In this document: one piece after another, positions 8,487 to 15,792 of the stretch | How the letters are laid out: the number at the start of each line of letters is the position of its first letter | Numbering within the stretch: position 1 is the first letter of the stretch | Assembly: GCF_041379945.2 (NCBI RefSeq) | Contig: NZ_JBFTXJ020000002.1 | Span: forward strand, 434,001 to 498,000 | Length of the DNA: 64,000 nucleotides | Direction: 5' to 3' | Origin: Aneurinibacillus sp. REN35 | Lineage (GTDB): Bacteria > Bacillota > Bacilli > Aneurinibacillales > Aneurinibacillaceae | Notes under the pieces: generated by a model | The model's input: the letters and a program-made list of their open reading frames with translations, nothing else | Told to the model about the DNA's origin: nothing | Databases searched by the model: none | Position numbers and translations under genes: made by a program

Positions 8487-9035
8487 ATGAGTGAAGCGGT
8501 ACGAAAATGGAATGACAAATGGAGAAGATATGTGGAGCAGATCAAAGACAAGCGGGCAGCGCAGCTCTCAGACCGCAGCTTTGATTTTCTTTGCACCCTT
8601 GAATTCTTGGATGCATTTGTACGTCCGTCTGCGAAGCTTTCGATGGAATTTCTTATCCGCTGGCGTGGAACTGATTATTGTTTTGTCTATGAGGATAGCG
8701 TCGGCTCCGATTCATGGAAGGTAGACAGTCGATTGGGTACGCGTTCATACCGCCAATCGATCACTGATTTTTTCGGCAGCTACAGTGAGGCAATTGTTGT
8801 ACGCAAATGCTTCGAACAATTCGGTATGGAAACGATGGCCCGCGATATTCAAACGTACAAGGATACTGAGTTTGAGAGGGTGTTTGATGAACGCTTCACC
8901 GGGATGCGTATTACAGGGACGAAACATAGCGCAGGTGAAGTGTATTTTGTATTGGAAGACGGTGAAGAGCTTCCGGTTACTCCATTTTATGAAGCGTCTA
9001 GGAAGACATATCAACATCGCAGTACTAAAGAATAA
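8487..9035 (+). CDS. Hypothetical protein, 182 aa
   Basis: A soluble 182-residue protein that I do not recognise. It has no signal peptide or membrane helix and is rich in aromatic residues, for example FLIRWRGTDYCFVYED. Its composition looks like an alpha/beta fold. The ribosome site is poor: GGGAG lies fourteen bases before the ATG, and a six-codon ORF starting ATGAAACCG overlaps the start. Translation may therefore be coupled. It converges on the two-component operon and ends at a good terminator. Confidence 0.6.
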   Translation: MSEAVRKWNDKWRRYVEQIKDKRAAQLSDRSFDFLCTLEFLDAFVRPSAKLSMEFLIRWRGTDYCFVYEDSVGSDSWKVDSRLGTRSYRQSITDFFGSYSEAIVVRKCFEQFGMETMARDIQTYKDTEFERVFDERFTGMRITGTKHSAGEVYFVLEDGEELPVTPFYEASRKTYQHRSTKE

Positions 9036-9042
9036 TATAGCA

Positions 9043-9079
9043 AAAAGCCAGCCGCATCATGCAGCTGGCTTTTACTTTT
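9043..9079 (+). terminator. Terminator of 182-aa gene
   Basis: AAAAGCCAGC pairs with GC(A)GCTGGCTTTT, followed by TACTTTT. Confidence 0.8.
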
Positions 9080-9113
9080 CAGACTATTAATCGATCGATT
9101 AATAGTCTGAAAA
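9076..9113. repeat. Perfect 38-bp palindrome overlapping kinase stop codon
   Basis: The 38 bases read the same on both strands. The centre is TCGATCGA and the ends are TTTTCAGACT/AGTCTGAAAA. The last codons and TAA of the histidine kinase lie inside it. It has no loop bases, so it can form a cruciform or a transcript hairpin with a flanking T-run on each strand. It probably acts as terminator for the kinase operon. A 28-base near-copy (26 identical) lies inside a gene at 56006-56033. Confidence 0.85.
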
Positions 9114-10511
9114 TGAATCAGAACTTGGGAGAAGTAAGGTGACTACTGTACCTGCTCCTACCTTGCTTGCAACAAGCAATTGACCGCGGTGGCCGCGAAT
9201 GATTTCCTTACTGACGGCAAGTCCGATCCCGCTTCCTGATAATCTGCTTTTTCCTTTATAGAACTTCTCGGTTACTCGTTGTATATCCTCCGGGGAGATT
9301 CCCTCGCCGCTGTCCGCGATATCAATTCGATAAAACATACCGTCTGGCTGTAGAGAAAGGCGAATCCATCCAGTAGGCGGGGTAAACTTAAGCGCATTAT
9401 CAAGCAAATTCACCAATACCTGCTTCAGACGATTTGGATCGCCCAACAGTCTATGCTCCCCTTCGGCAATGCTGGTCTGCAGGCAGATGCCTTTTTCCTT
9501 GGCACGAACCTCAAATTGAACATCCACTTCAAGAAGCAGCGCTCGAAGATCAATCTGTTTTCGATCCAGCTTGATCTTCTCGGAATGCAGCTTGGAGAAA
9601 TCTAATAAATCCTCCACAAGCAGAATCAATCGGTCGGTTTCTTTTAGAATGACCCGCAGTCCCATCTCGGTTTCTTCCCGGTCATTAGGGTCCCCGGAAA
9701 GCAGGGTCTCAGCCCATCCCTTAACGGAGGTTAGCGGCGTGCGCAACTCGTGGGAGACGGAAGAGATAAAGTCGTTTTTTAGCTGCTCCGTCTTTCGAAT
9801 CTCATCAGCCATATGCTCCATCGTATGCGCCAGTGTGCCGATTTCATCAGAGGAAGCAGCATGAACCGGGTGTGTATAGTCTCCTCTTGCGAACGCATCG
9901 GCCGCCCGCGTAAGCGTCTGAATGGGGGCGATGATTTTTTTTGCGACAGCCATGCTCACTAACAGAGAAAATGCAATAACAAGCATGCCTAATAAGAATG
10001 CCCATCCAATAATATTATTGACATGATCATCGATTTTTTCCAGTGATACGGTATAGCGGACAACGCCGACAATATGGTCTTGGAAGCGAAGCGGCTGTGA
10101 GATGGCAAGCAACCGCTCGGTGTTCCCGCCTTCTTCTCCCTCCCACTTACCTGTCTGTCCTCCGAGCGCTCTCTGAACATCCGGCGTGTTGATGATACGT
10201 TCAGACGGGAAGCCGTATGAGTCACTGATTACCCGGTGTCTCCAATCGAGAACTTCCACACGGGCGATCTCATCCGGGGGAAGATTTTCGATAATTAGCC
10301 CGGCTGTTTCAGAGAGGCGTGCTCCGCCGTAATACTTGTTGAAAAACTGTGTCGAAATCGCGGAACGATTCGTCAGGAACTGAACGGTGCTCGCATAGTA
10401 GTACTCCCGTAATGCTAAGAGGAATGCACCTTCTAGCAGCACGACAACCAGCACGATAATCATGCCAAAAGAGAGCATCAGCTTCTTTTTGATCCCTTGT
10501 TTCTCACTCAT
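9099..10511 (-). CDS. Membrane sensor histidine kinase
   Basis: A 470-residue kinase. Membrane helix 1 (about 11-33), an extracellular sensing region of about 135 residues, helix 2 (about 169-190), HAMP, HisKA with SVSHELRTPLTSVKGW holding the phosphorylated His, and HATPase_c with N-box LKQVLVNLLDNALKF, DSGEGIS and GSGIGLAVSK. The domain order resembles PhoR/ResE-type kinases. The ATG at 10511 overlaps the response regulator stop as ATGA, so the two are translationally coupled. The stimulus is unknown, but the lipoprotein encoded first in the operon is a likely partner. Confidence 0.92.
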   Translation of the reverse strand: MSEKQGIKKKLMLSFGMIIVLVVVLLEGAFLLALREYYYASTVQFLTNRSAISTQFFNKYYGGARLSETAGLIIENLPPDEIARVEVLDWRHRVISDSYGFPSERIINTPDVQRALGGQTGKWEGEEGGNTERLLAISQPLRFQDHIVGVVRYTVSLEKIDDHVNNIIGWAFLLGMLVIAFSLLVSMAVAKKIIAPIQTLTRAADAFARGDYTHPVHAASSDEIGTLAHTMEHMADEIRKTEQLKNDFISSVSHELRTPLTSVKGWAETLLSGDPNDREETEMGLRVILKETDRLILLVEDLLDFSKLHSEKIKLDRKQIDLRALLLEVDVQFEVRAKEKGICLQTSIAEGEHRLLGDPNRLKQVLVNLLDNALKFTPPTGWIRLSLQPDGMFYRIDIADSGEGISPEDIQRVTEKFYKGKSRLSGSGIGLAVSKEIIRGHRGQLLVASKVGAGTVVTLLLPSSDSFSDY

Positions 10512-11197
10512 TGTCCGTGTTTCTTCCAACGGTATCCATATCCCCATATCGTCTCAATATGGGCCGGTTCCGATGGATCGTTCTCCAGCTTTTGGCGCAA
10601 TCTGCGAATGTTTACATCGACGATTTTCAGATCACCAATGTAGAACTTTCCCCACACATGATTTAAAATATCATCCCGGCTTACCGCTTGGTTTTCATTT
10701 TTCATGAAAAACGACATCAGATCGAATTCCTTTGGTGTTAATTCGATTTCTTTTTGCTCCTTCAACAGCTTGCGTTCCTTGCGGAAAAGCCGGAACGGCC
10801 CGGAGGATAATATGATTGATTCCTCAAAATCGCTTGGCAGCCTTCGCAGCAGCGATTTAATTCGAGCCATTAGCTCCATCGTACGAAACGGCTTGCAGAT
10901 GTAATCATCCGCCCCAGCTTCAAGCCCTGTCACAATATCTTCTTCCTGGGTTTTGGCCGTCAGCATAATAATACCGATCTTCGGATATTTTTTCCGTAAA
11001 ACCCGGCAGACTTCCACACCATTTATACCCGGCAGCATAACATCAAGCAGAGCAACGGTAATCTCCGGCGTACATTCTATCTTCTCAAGCGCCTCTTCTC
11101 CTGTTGCGGCTTCTACGACATCAAATCCTTGACGTTTTACATTAACACGGATAAAGCTGCGGATGGATTCTTCATCTTCAAGTATTAAAACCTTCAT
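10508..11197 (-). CDS. OmpR/PhoB-family response regulator
   Basis: A 229-residue two-domain regulator. The receiver domain (1-120) has the acidic pocket LEDEES, the phospho-acceptor Asp in ALLDVMLPG, and CKPF with the conserved Lys. The winged-helix DNA-binding domain (about 130-229) ends with GYGYRWKK, the wing signature. The ATG at 11197 was chosen for its GGAAGGG ribosome site. An in-frame ATG at 11215 overlaps the lipoprotein stop (TAATG) but has no ribosome site. It is the middle gene of a lipoprotein/regulator/kinase operon. Confidence 0.92.
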   Translation of the reverse strand: MKVLILEDEESIRSFIRVNVKRQGFDVVEAATGEEALEKIECTPEITVALLDVMLPGINGVEVCRVLRKKYPKIGIIMLTAKTQEEDIVTGLEAGADDYICKPFRTMELMARIKSLLRRLPSDFEESIILSSGPFRLFRKERKLLKEQKEIELTPKEFDLMSFFMKNENQAVSRDDILNHVWGKFYIGDLKIVDVNIRRLRQKLENDPSEPAHIETIWGYGYRWKKHGQ

Positions 11198-11214
11198 AAT
11201 CTTCCCTTCCATCA

Positions 11215-12570
11215 TTAATCAAAATGAAACAATTCAAAATAGGAGGTAATGTTTTGCTTGGTCAGACGTATACTTTCCGGCTCTGGGGTCGGATGAATGC
11301 GTCCCTTGGGAAAGGTAGCCACAAAAACATGCCGGTGGTCCTCCGCAACTACAGTATAGTCTTCCTCTTGGTATTTGAGTGTCTCCTCTTCTTTTGTCCA
11401 TTGTGCGAGTTTGTATGGACGGATTGTCAGCCATTCCCCAGTTATTTTTCCCGTCGCATCCACATAGTAGAAGGTAGAAATTAATCCTGCTCCTTCTGTC
11501 TTCGTTTGCTTCACTGTATAACGCTCATGCCATAGTTCGGGAATGTGGAAGCGATAGCCGCTCTCGATATCTGTATAACTTTGATGTACCGCCACCAAAC
11601 CGCTCTTACCGTCCCAGCGGTACCATCCGTCAATCCAGGGAACATCAATCAGGGGCATGTCTTCACTGCCCGGCGGCTCTTGCTGAATGCCAATTTCGAT
11701 GATGCCATCCCCATTGATATCTTTGCTGTAAAGCGAGTGCGGCTTATAGGTCTGTGCCGTCTCATCTTCGGGTGTCGCGACCACATTATGCAAACGATTA
11801 TTTTGCAAAACAAGCAGCGCTGTATATGAAGAATGTGCGCCGATACCCATATCAACGAATACCCCCTTTTGTCCTTGGGCGGCATTTCCGATGAGTACCT
11901 GTTCGTAGCCGTTCATCGCACCGTTCATTGCTAGTTGATCAATAAGATGCAGACGCTGATTTTTTATCGTATAGACCTGGGCTTTCGCTTTTCCCTTTTC
12001 TTGATCATGTGTAAGGGCAACGATCTCCGGCTGCGGGTCATCATTAAGATTGCCAATGGCGACTTCCGTATAAGTGAGCATATCAATTCGCTTTATTTCT
12101 TTATTTTTGAATTGATAGATGGAGAGTGTATTCCAGTAAGACGATTCATCTACACCGACAAGCAGTTCAGGGCGCTCGTTGCCATCAAGGTCCTGTATCG
12201 CCGCATAGGTGATGGCTGTTCCCTGAAATGCCAGGCTCGATGCTTTCTTCCATGTTCCGGATTCGTTTACCATGATCAGCATACCTACTTCAGATGTCTG
12301 CTGTTTTTGATAGAAGGCGATGGCTTCCTGTATCCCGTCTCCGTCCAGATCGACAAGATTGATTGCGCTCGTCCGCTCCGATTGCACCGGTAGCGTTAGC
12401 GCCGCATCGTCGGGAAGTGTATGTATAATGGCTGCACGGGCTTTTTGCTGCGCTTCGTCAAGCCGTGGTGCCGTAAGCAGGTCAATGGGAGAGGAAGCTG
12501 CCTCACACCCGGACAGGGCAAGGCTTAAGGCGAACATCAATAGAAGGGTTCGCACCTTTTTGTTCATCAT
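11215..12570 (-). CDS. Lipoprotein with VCBS/FG-GAP-like Asp-rich repeats
   Basis: A 451-residue lipoprotein. The signal peptide ends in the lipobox ALSGC (acyl Cys near residue 22). The mature part has at least four short Asp/Gly motifs of the EF-hand-like VCBS/FG-GAP type: DLDGDGIQE, DLDGNERPE, NLNDDPQPE and DINGDGIIE. Such loops bind calcium in known beta-propeller proteins. The C-terminal 120 residues form a separate domain without recognised signature. As first gene of the two-component operon it is a good candidate for an outer-face accessory sensor of the kinase; this is inference. Two adjacent ATG codons follow AAAGGA. Confidence 0.82.
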   Translation of the reverse strand: MMNKKVRTLLLMFALSLALSGCEAASSPIDLLTAPRLDEAQQKARAAIIHTLPDDAALTLPVQSERTSAINLVDLDGDGIQEAIAFYQKQQTSEVGMLIMVNESGTWKKASSLAFQGTAITYAAIQDLDGNERPELLVGVDESSYWNTLSIYQFKNKEIKRIDMLTYTEVAIGNLNDDPQPEIVALTHDQEKGKAKAQVYTIKNQRLHLIDQLAMNGAMNGYEQVLIGNAAQGQKGVFVDMGIGAHSSYTALLVLQNNRLHNVVATPEDETAQTYKPHSLYSKDINGDGIIEIGIQQEPPGSEDMPLIDVPWIDGWYRWDGKSGLVAVHQSYTDIESGYRFHIPELWHERYTVKQTKTEGAGLISTFYYVDATGKITGEWLTIRPYKLAQWTKEEETLKYQEEDYTVVAEDHRHVFVATFPKGRIHPTPEPESIRLTKQNITSYFELFHFD

Positions 12571-12675
12571 CAGTGTCCTTTCCTCTAGTATGGAAATTTA
12601 TTATACGTTATGCCGGATGCAAAATCGTATCAAATTGGTTACAGAGTTTACTCTACTTAATTCGCGCAAAAAAGT

Positions 12676-12720
12676 AAAAGGCAAAGGGATGGACAATTGT
12701 CCATTTTCCTTTGCCTTTTG
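12676..12720. terminator. Terminator between lipoprotein promoter region and small gene
   Basis: AAAAGGCAAAGG at 12676-12687 pairs with CCTTTGCCTTTT at 12708-12719. An inner GGACAATTGTCC palindrome extends the stem. It probably ends the minus-strand 54-aa gene. Confidence 0.85.
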
Positions 12721-12758
12721 GTAGTTGGTTCATTCATTACATTGCAGCAGAAGTATCT

Positions 12759-12923
12759 TTATTTATCGAAGTAATTTTGTGGTTCCACATTATCTTTGAT
12801 GTCGATAAACAGATGACCGTCCTCTTTTAACTGGGTTGCCTTCTCTTCTGCCTCTTGTCTGGATTCGAACATTTGGGAATGTTTTTGGCTATCTTCTTTT
12901 GTTGTCCAATATAATGCGTACAT
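12759..12923 (-). CDS. Small hypothetical protein, 54 aa
   Basis: Starts MYALYWTTKEDSQKHSQMF and has a charged middle with an E-A-E-E-K helix. The ATG at 12923 lies seven to eight bases after GAGGTG. Longer in-frame starts lack a ribosome site. The composition suggests a small alpha/beta cytosolic protein of the kind often annotated as hypothetical in Bacilli. It lies 49 bases downstream of a second tiny gene in the same direction, and the two may be cotranscribed. Confidence 0.65.
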   Translation of the reverse strand: MYALYWTTKEDSQKHSQMFESRQEAEEKATQLKEDGHLFIDIKDNVEPQNYFDK

Positions 12924-12972
12924 GTTCATCACCTCGTTATATCCTTTCCCTTTCTGTACATACATTGAAACG

Positions 12973-13074
12973 TTACGAGATGCGTTTTTCCTTTTGCAGT
13001 GCGGCCATCGCATATAAAAGCAGGTAGCGTTCCTTAGGGGTTAGGCGCAGCCAGTCTTTTGCTTTGTATATCAT
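12973..13074 (-). CDS. Micro-protein, 33 aa
   Basis: An ATG at 13074 is preceded by AAGGAGG with seven bases of spacing, among the best ribosome sites in the window. The product starts MIYKAKDWLRLTPKERYLL and ends in QKEKRIS. It is basic and amphipathic. It lies directly upstream of the 54-aa gene and reads in the same direction. I do not recognise a family. The near-perfect ribosome site and the protein-like composition are the evidence. Confidence 0.55.
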   Translation of the reverse strand: MIYKAKDWLRLTPKERYLLLYAMAALQKEKRIS

Positions 13075-13411
13075 CGTATCGCCTCCTTGCTTTAGCATCT
13101 TTATATGAAATCAGATGATTTTATTGTAAATACTTGTAGTATGTTTTTACCTCATACATTTTGCATGGAACCAGATTTCGGAAAGAGAGACTGCCGCAAA
13201 TTCTTACTTCAATCCACAAAACTTTCTCTCTTTTGCGCTGTACAGGCATATAGGTAGCATGTTTTTTAGATATTTACGTCTGAATTTGCCGAGAAAAGAA
13301 GAAATTTTTTTAAAAAAATAAAAAAAGCGCAGCGATATGCCGCGCCATAGTCTGTCGACTCCTATGAAGTCGACAGCTAGCTACTTTCGTTCTCTTTTTA
13401 TAAAAATTCAA
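13075..13411. other. Gene-free stretch holding only a 3' UTR with hairpin and terminator
   Basis: AT-rich, with no plausible reading frame. Its left part would hold the promoter of the 33-aa gene. Its right part carries a nine-base perfect hairpin (CTGTCGACT 13352-13360 with AGTCGACAG 13368-13376) and a minus-strand terminator at 13322-13346. Both lie downstream of yrzI. Confidence 0.6.
13322..13346 (-). terminator. Terminator of yrzI-like gene
   Basis: On the minus strand GCGCGGC pairs with GCTGCGC (one G-T pair) and is followed by a run of seven Ts. Confidence 0.7.
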
Positions 13412-13558
13412 TTACGGAAGGAATCTAGTGTATTCGTCCCGCTTTTCCTGCATATTTTTCATCATGCGGGAAACGTGCGCGTCCTTTGCCAGTTCCGCAC
13501 GGCTTTTTGTGCGTTTGGCAAAAGTAACGGTAAAGAAAATCATATTAATCGTTACCAT
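13412..13558 (-). CDS. yrzI: YrzI-family small protein
   Basis: A 48-residue protein, MVTINMIFFTVTFAKRTKS at the start, then a charged helix with REL..D..VSRMMKNMQEKRDEY. This hydrophobic start followed by a basic turn and a charged tail matches the YrzI family of small Bacillus proteins of unknown function. The ribosome site AAAGGAGG precedes the ATG. A 19-residue frame upstream overlaps its start (see the separate entry). A hairpin and terminator follow. Its length is the usual one for the family. Confidence 0.7.
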   Translation of the reverse strand: MVTINMIFFTVTFAKRTKSRAELAKDAHVSRMMKNMQEKRDEYTRFLP

Positions 13559-13604
13559 CCCGGTATCCTCCTTTATTAATTGTAAATGGTCGCAATTCCT
13601 TCAT
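13545..13604 (-). CDS. Possible 19-aa leader ORF overlapping yrzI
   Basis: Starts MKELRPFTINKGGYRDGND. Its ATG overlaps the TGA of a preceding 18-codon frame as ATGA, and its end overlaps the yrzI start by 14 bases. The yrzI ribosome site lies inside it. It may be a translated leader or a coupled micro-protein. Evidence is positional only. Confidence 0.35.
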   Translation of the reverse strand: MKELRPFTINKGGYRDGND

Positions 13605-13657
13605 GTGTGGCCCTTCTCCTGTAACAGCCAAGCCAGCAATACATTTTCTCGCAACAT
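13601..13657 (-). CDS. Possible 18-aa micro-ORF at head of yrzI cluster
   Basis: MLRENVLLAWLLQEKGHT, with GGGGG eight bases before the ATG. Its TGA overlaps the next micro-ORF start. The Leu/Trp-rich composition resembles a short hydrophobic helix. Low confidence because of length. Confidence 0.3.
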   Translation of the reverse strand: MLRENVLLAWLLQEKGHT

Positions 13658-13697
13658 ATAACATACCCCCTTCTTCGTGTATAAAAATATATAAAAA

Positions 13698-13786
13698 ATG
13701 CCGCAAGCCTATACAGGGCCTGCGGCACATGCGCAAAAAAGAGCGCAAAAAAGCCGCAGACGTCCGTACAAGACCCGCGGCATCCT
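13698..13786 (-). terminator. Tandem terminators downstream of 34-aa ORF
   Basis: Two strong minus-strand hairpins in a row. One is built on GCCGC/GCGGC and followed by TTTTTT. The second is TGCCGCAGG with a matching CCTTGCGGCA-type arm, also followed by TTTTTT. Both loops and stems are similar in sequence, which suggests duplication. Confidence 0.75.
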
Positions 13787-13819
13787 TTATCCATGAAGTG
13801 TGAAACAGTCTCTGAAGAA

Positions 13820-13924
13820 CTAGATCAGAAACCGGCGAGGTCGAAGAAGAGTATGCAGTTGGCAAAACGTACCGGATTTTGTGAAGCCTACCGTCTGTTG
13901 AGTGATGCATTGAACTGCCAACAT
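13820..13924 (-). CDS. Micro-ORF, 34 aa, with strong ribosome site
   Basis: An ATG at 13924 is preceded by AAAAGGAGG at nine-base spacing. The product starts MLAVQCITQQTVGFTKSG and ends LRPRRFLI. It is followed within 35 bases by the tandem terminators, so a discrete short transcript of about 240 bases is expected. This could be a small protein or an RNA with an incidental frame. No family is recognised. Confidence 0.4.
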   Translation of the reverse strand: MLAVQCITQQTVGFTKSGTFCQLHTLLRPRRFLI

Positions 13925-13995
13925 AATTCTTCGCCTCCTTTTCAAATTAATTACAATATTCATTATACATAGTCAACCAAAAGATGTAAAGGGCG

Positions 13996-15207
13996 TTACC
14001 ATATTTTTTCAGTGCCTAATTCAATGAGATGAGCCAGCACCTCTTCCGCGCTGCGCTCTGTCTGCCCGCCGCCCTGCGCCATTTTTGGATTGCCGCCACC
14101 TTTTCCGTTGATATAAGGCAGAGCGGCTTTGGTTAGCTCGTTCGCTGAAATGAGCGGATGGTCTCCACGAGCGCAGATGAACTGTACACGTTCTCCTTTA
14201 GTCGCTACAAGCAGAACCAGAGAACTTGCTTCCTGCTCGGTGATCAACCGGGCCAGCTTTTGCATCTCCTGTATTGTACGACCGGACAGTACGTTTGCTA
14301 CAAGTTGGATGCTGCCTTTCTGTGCAGCTTGCTCAAGTAATGTCTTTGCTTCCACTGCCAAAAGTTGTTCTCTCATGTCGCGTAAAGCGCGTTCATTTTC
14401 TTTCTGACTGGCTAGTATTCGTTCTGCCTGCTTTGATAAATTCTCTTCTGCACTGCTAAGAAGGCGGCTTAGCTCACGGAGAATCAAGTGCTTTTCTTTG
14501 CACGCGCGTACGGTGCGGGCTCCACAGATGAACGTAAGCCGGATCTGTCCCTTATAGCGTTCCCAGCCAAGAATAATAATCGGACCTACTTCTCCGGTAC
14601 GTGTTGGATGCGTGCCGCCGCAAGGGCTGTAATCGAAATTCTCTACTGTAACAATACGGATGTTCTCTGTCACAGATGGCCGTTTGCGCAGTGGAAGCGC
14701 CTCTAGCTCTTGCGGTTCAACAAAGTGGGCCGTAATGTTCCGGTTCTCAAATACGATCTGGTTCGCGCGTTCTTCTGCTTGGTCTGCGGCCCCCTGTGTT
14801 AGTTCATCAATTGCCAGATCAATGGTGACGCTCTCCTGCCCCATATGAAATCCAATTGTCGCAGCCGCAAACAGCTCCTCAAACGCGGCAGAGAGAATGT
14901 GCTGTCCGGTATGCTGCTGCATATGATCAAATCTGCGTGTCCAATCAATCGTACCGGTAATGTCGGATGGTGTATCCGGCAGTTGGTTTGCCAGATAGTG
15001 CCGTACCTCTCCTTCGACTTCTTCCACATCGGTCACCGCTACATCTCCTAGAAGCCCCGTGTCGCACGGTTGTCCGCCACCCGTTGGATAAAAGGCGGTC
15101 TGGTTCAGCACCGCGTACCATCGCCCGTCGCTATCTTGGGCTTGATGAAGGATGCGTGCGGTAAATTGCTTTATGTATGGATCGTTGTAGTATAATAGAT
15201 ATTCCAT
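13996..15207 (-). CDS. AlaX-type alanyl-tRNA editing protein (DHHA1 domain)
   Basis: A 403-residue protein resembling the editing half of alanyl-tRNA synthetase. It hydrolyses Ser-tRNA(Ala) or Gly-tRNA(Ala) made by mistake. The N-terminal part has YPTGGGQPCDTG and the metal-binding pair H-x3-H in HTGQH (about residue 105) and C-x3-H in CGGTH (about residue 205). A coiled-coil linker follows, then a C-terminal DHHA1 domain with NGKGGGNPKMAQGGG. This is the AlaX-L arrangement. The ATG at 15207 follows GGGAG. It is divergent from the Mug gene, sharing a 64-base promoter region. Confidence 0.9.
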   Translation of the reverse strand: MEYLLYYNDPYIKQFTARILHQAQDSDGRWYAVLNQTAFYPTGGGQPCDTGLLGDVAVTDVEEVEGEVRHYLANQLPDTPSDITGTIDWTRRFDHMQQHTGQHILSAAFEELFAAATIGFHMGQESVTIDLAIDELTQGAADQAEERANQIVFENRNITAHFVEPQELEALPLRKRPSVTENIRIVTVENFDYSPCGGTHPTRTGEVGPIIILGWERYKGQIRLTFICGARTVRACKEKHLILRELSRLLSSAEENLSKQAERILASQKENERALRDMREQLLAVEAKTLLEQAAQKGSIQLVANVLSGRTIQEMQKLARLITEQEASSLVLLVATKGERVQFICARGDHPLISANELTKAALPYINGKGGGNPKMAQGGGQTERSAEEVLAHLIELGTEKIW

Positions 15208-15271
15208 GAAATCTCCCTTCCCCTGCGGAAAATATAGGATGCTACAGTCATCATAGCACAAGGAGGAAACC

Positions 15272-15790
15272 ATGATACAGCCGATCCCTGACCATCTGCG
15301 TGAAAATCTGGACGTATTGTTCGTTGGCTTCAATCCAAGCCTTCGTTCTGGAGAGATGGGACATCACTATGCCAATCCGAACAACCGCTTCTGGACCATA
15401 TTATATGAAGCCGGATTTACCCCACGCAAATACACACCTGAAGAAGACCGTGACCTGCTTGCGCTTGGCTACGGATTTACGAATATTGTGGCTCGCCCGA
15501 CACGCGGAGCGGAAGATATTACGAAGGAAGAATATCGCCAAGGACGGGATATTCTAAAGGAGAAGATCAGACGCCTGAGACCACGGGCCGTGTGTTTTGT
15601 CGGAAAAGGAGTATACCAGGAATACAGCGGGCGGCGCAATGTATCCTGGGGGATGCAGCCAAACCCGGTGATTCCTGGTATCGTAGAGTTTGTTGCTCCT
15701 TCTTCAAGTGGACTGGTTCGAATGAAGCTTGCTGAGATTGTAGCGATCTTTAGCGAGCTTAAGGAATGGGTGGAGAAGGAGAAACGATAG
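15272..15790 (+). CDS. mug: Mug-type G/U mismatch DNA glycosylase
   Basis: A 172-residue uracil-DNA glycosylase superfamily protein of family 2. It removes U or T opposite G and starts base-excision repair. The active-site motif is visible as GFNPSLRSG (near residue 18), followed by HHYANPNNRFW. The C-terminal motif N-P-x-x-P-G appears as MQPNPVIPGIVEF where the insertion loop lies. Length is standard. The AAGGAGG ribosome site is ideal. It is divergent from the alanyl-tRNA editing gene and converges with the PspA gene with a gap of two bases. Confidence 0.9.
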   Translation: MIQPIPDHLRENLDVLFVGFNPSLRSGEMGHHYANPNNRFWTILYEAGFTPRKYTPEEDRDLLALGYGFTNIVARPTRGAEDITKEEYRQGRDILKEKIRRLRPRAVCFVGKGVYQEYSGRRNVSWGMQPNPVIPGIVEFVAPSSSGLVRMKLAEIVAIFSELKEWVEKEKR

Positions 15791-15792
15791 AA

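Noticed and set aside
13545-13910. 121-aa minus-strand ORF
   Set aside because: It runs across two terminators and the micro-ORFs, has no ribosome site and a low-quality composition. The small frames with ribosome sites inside it are better supported.
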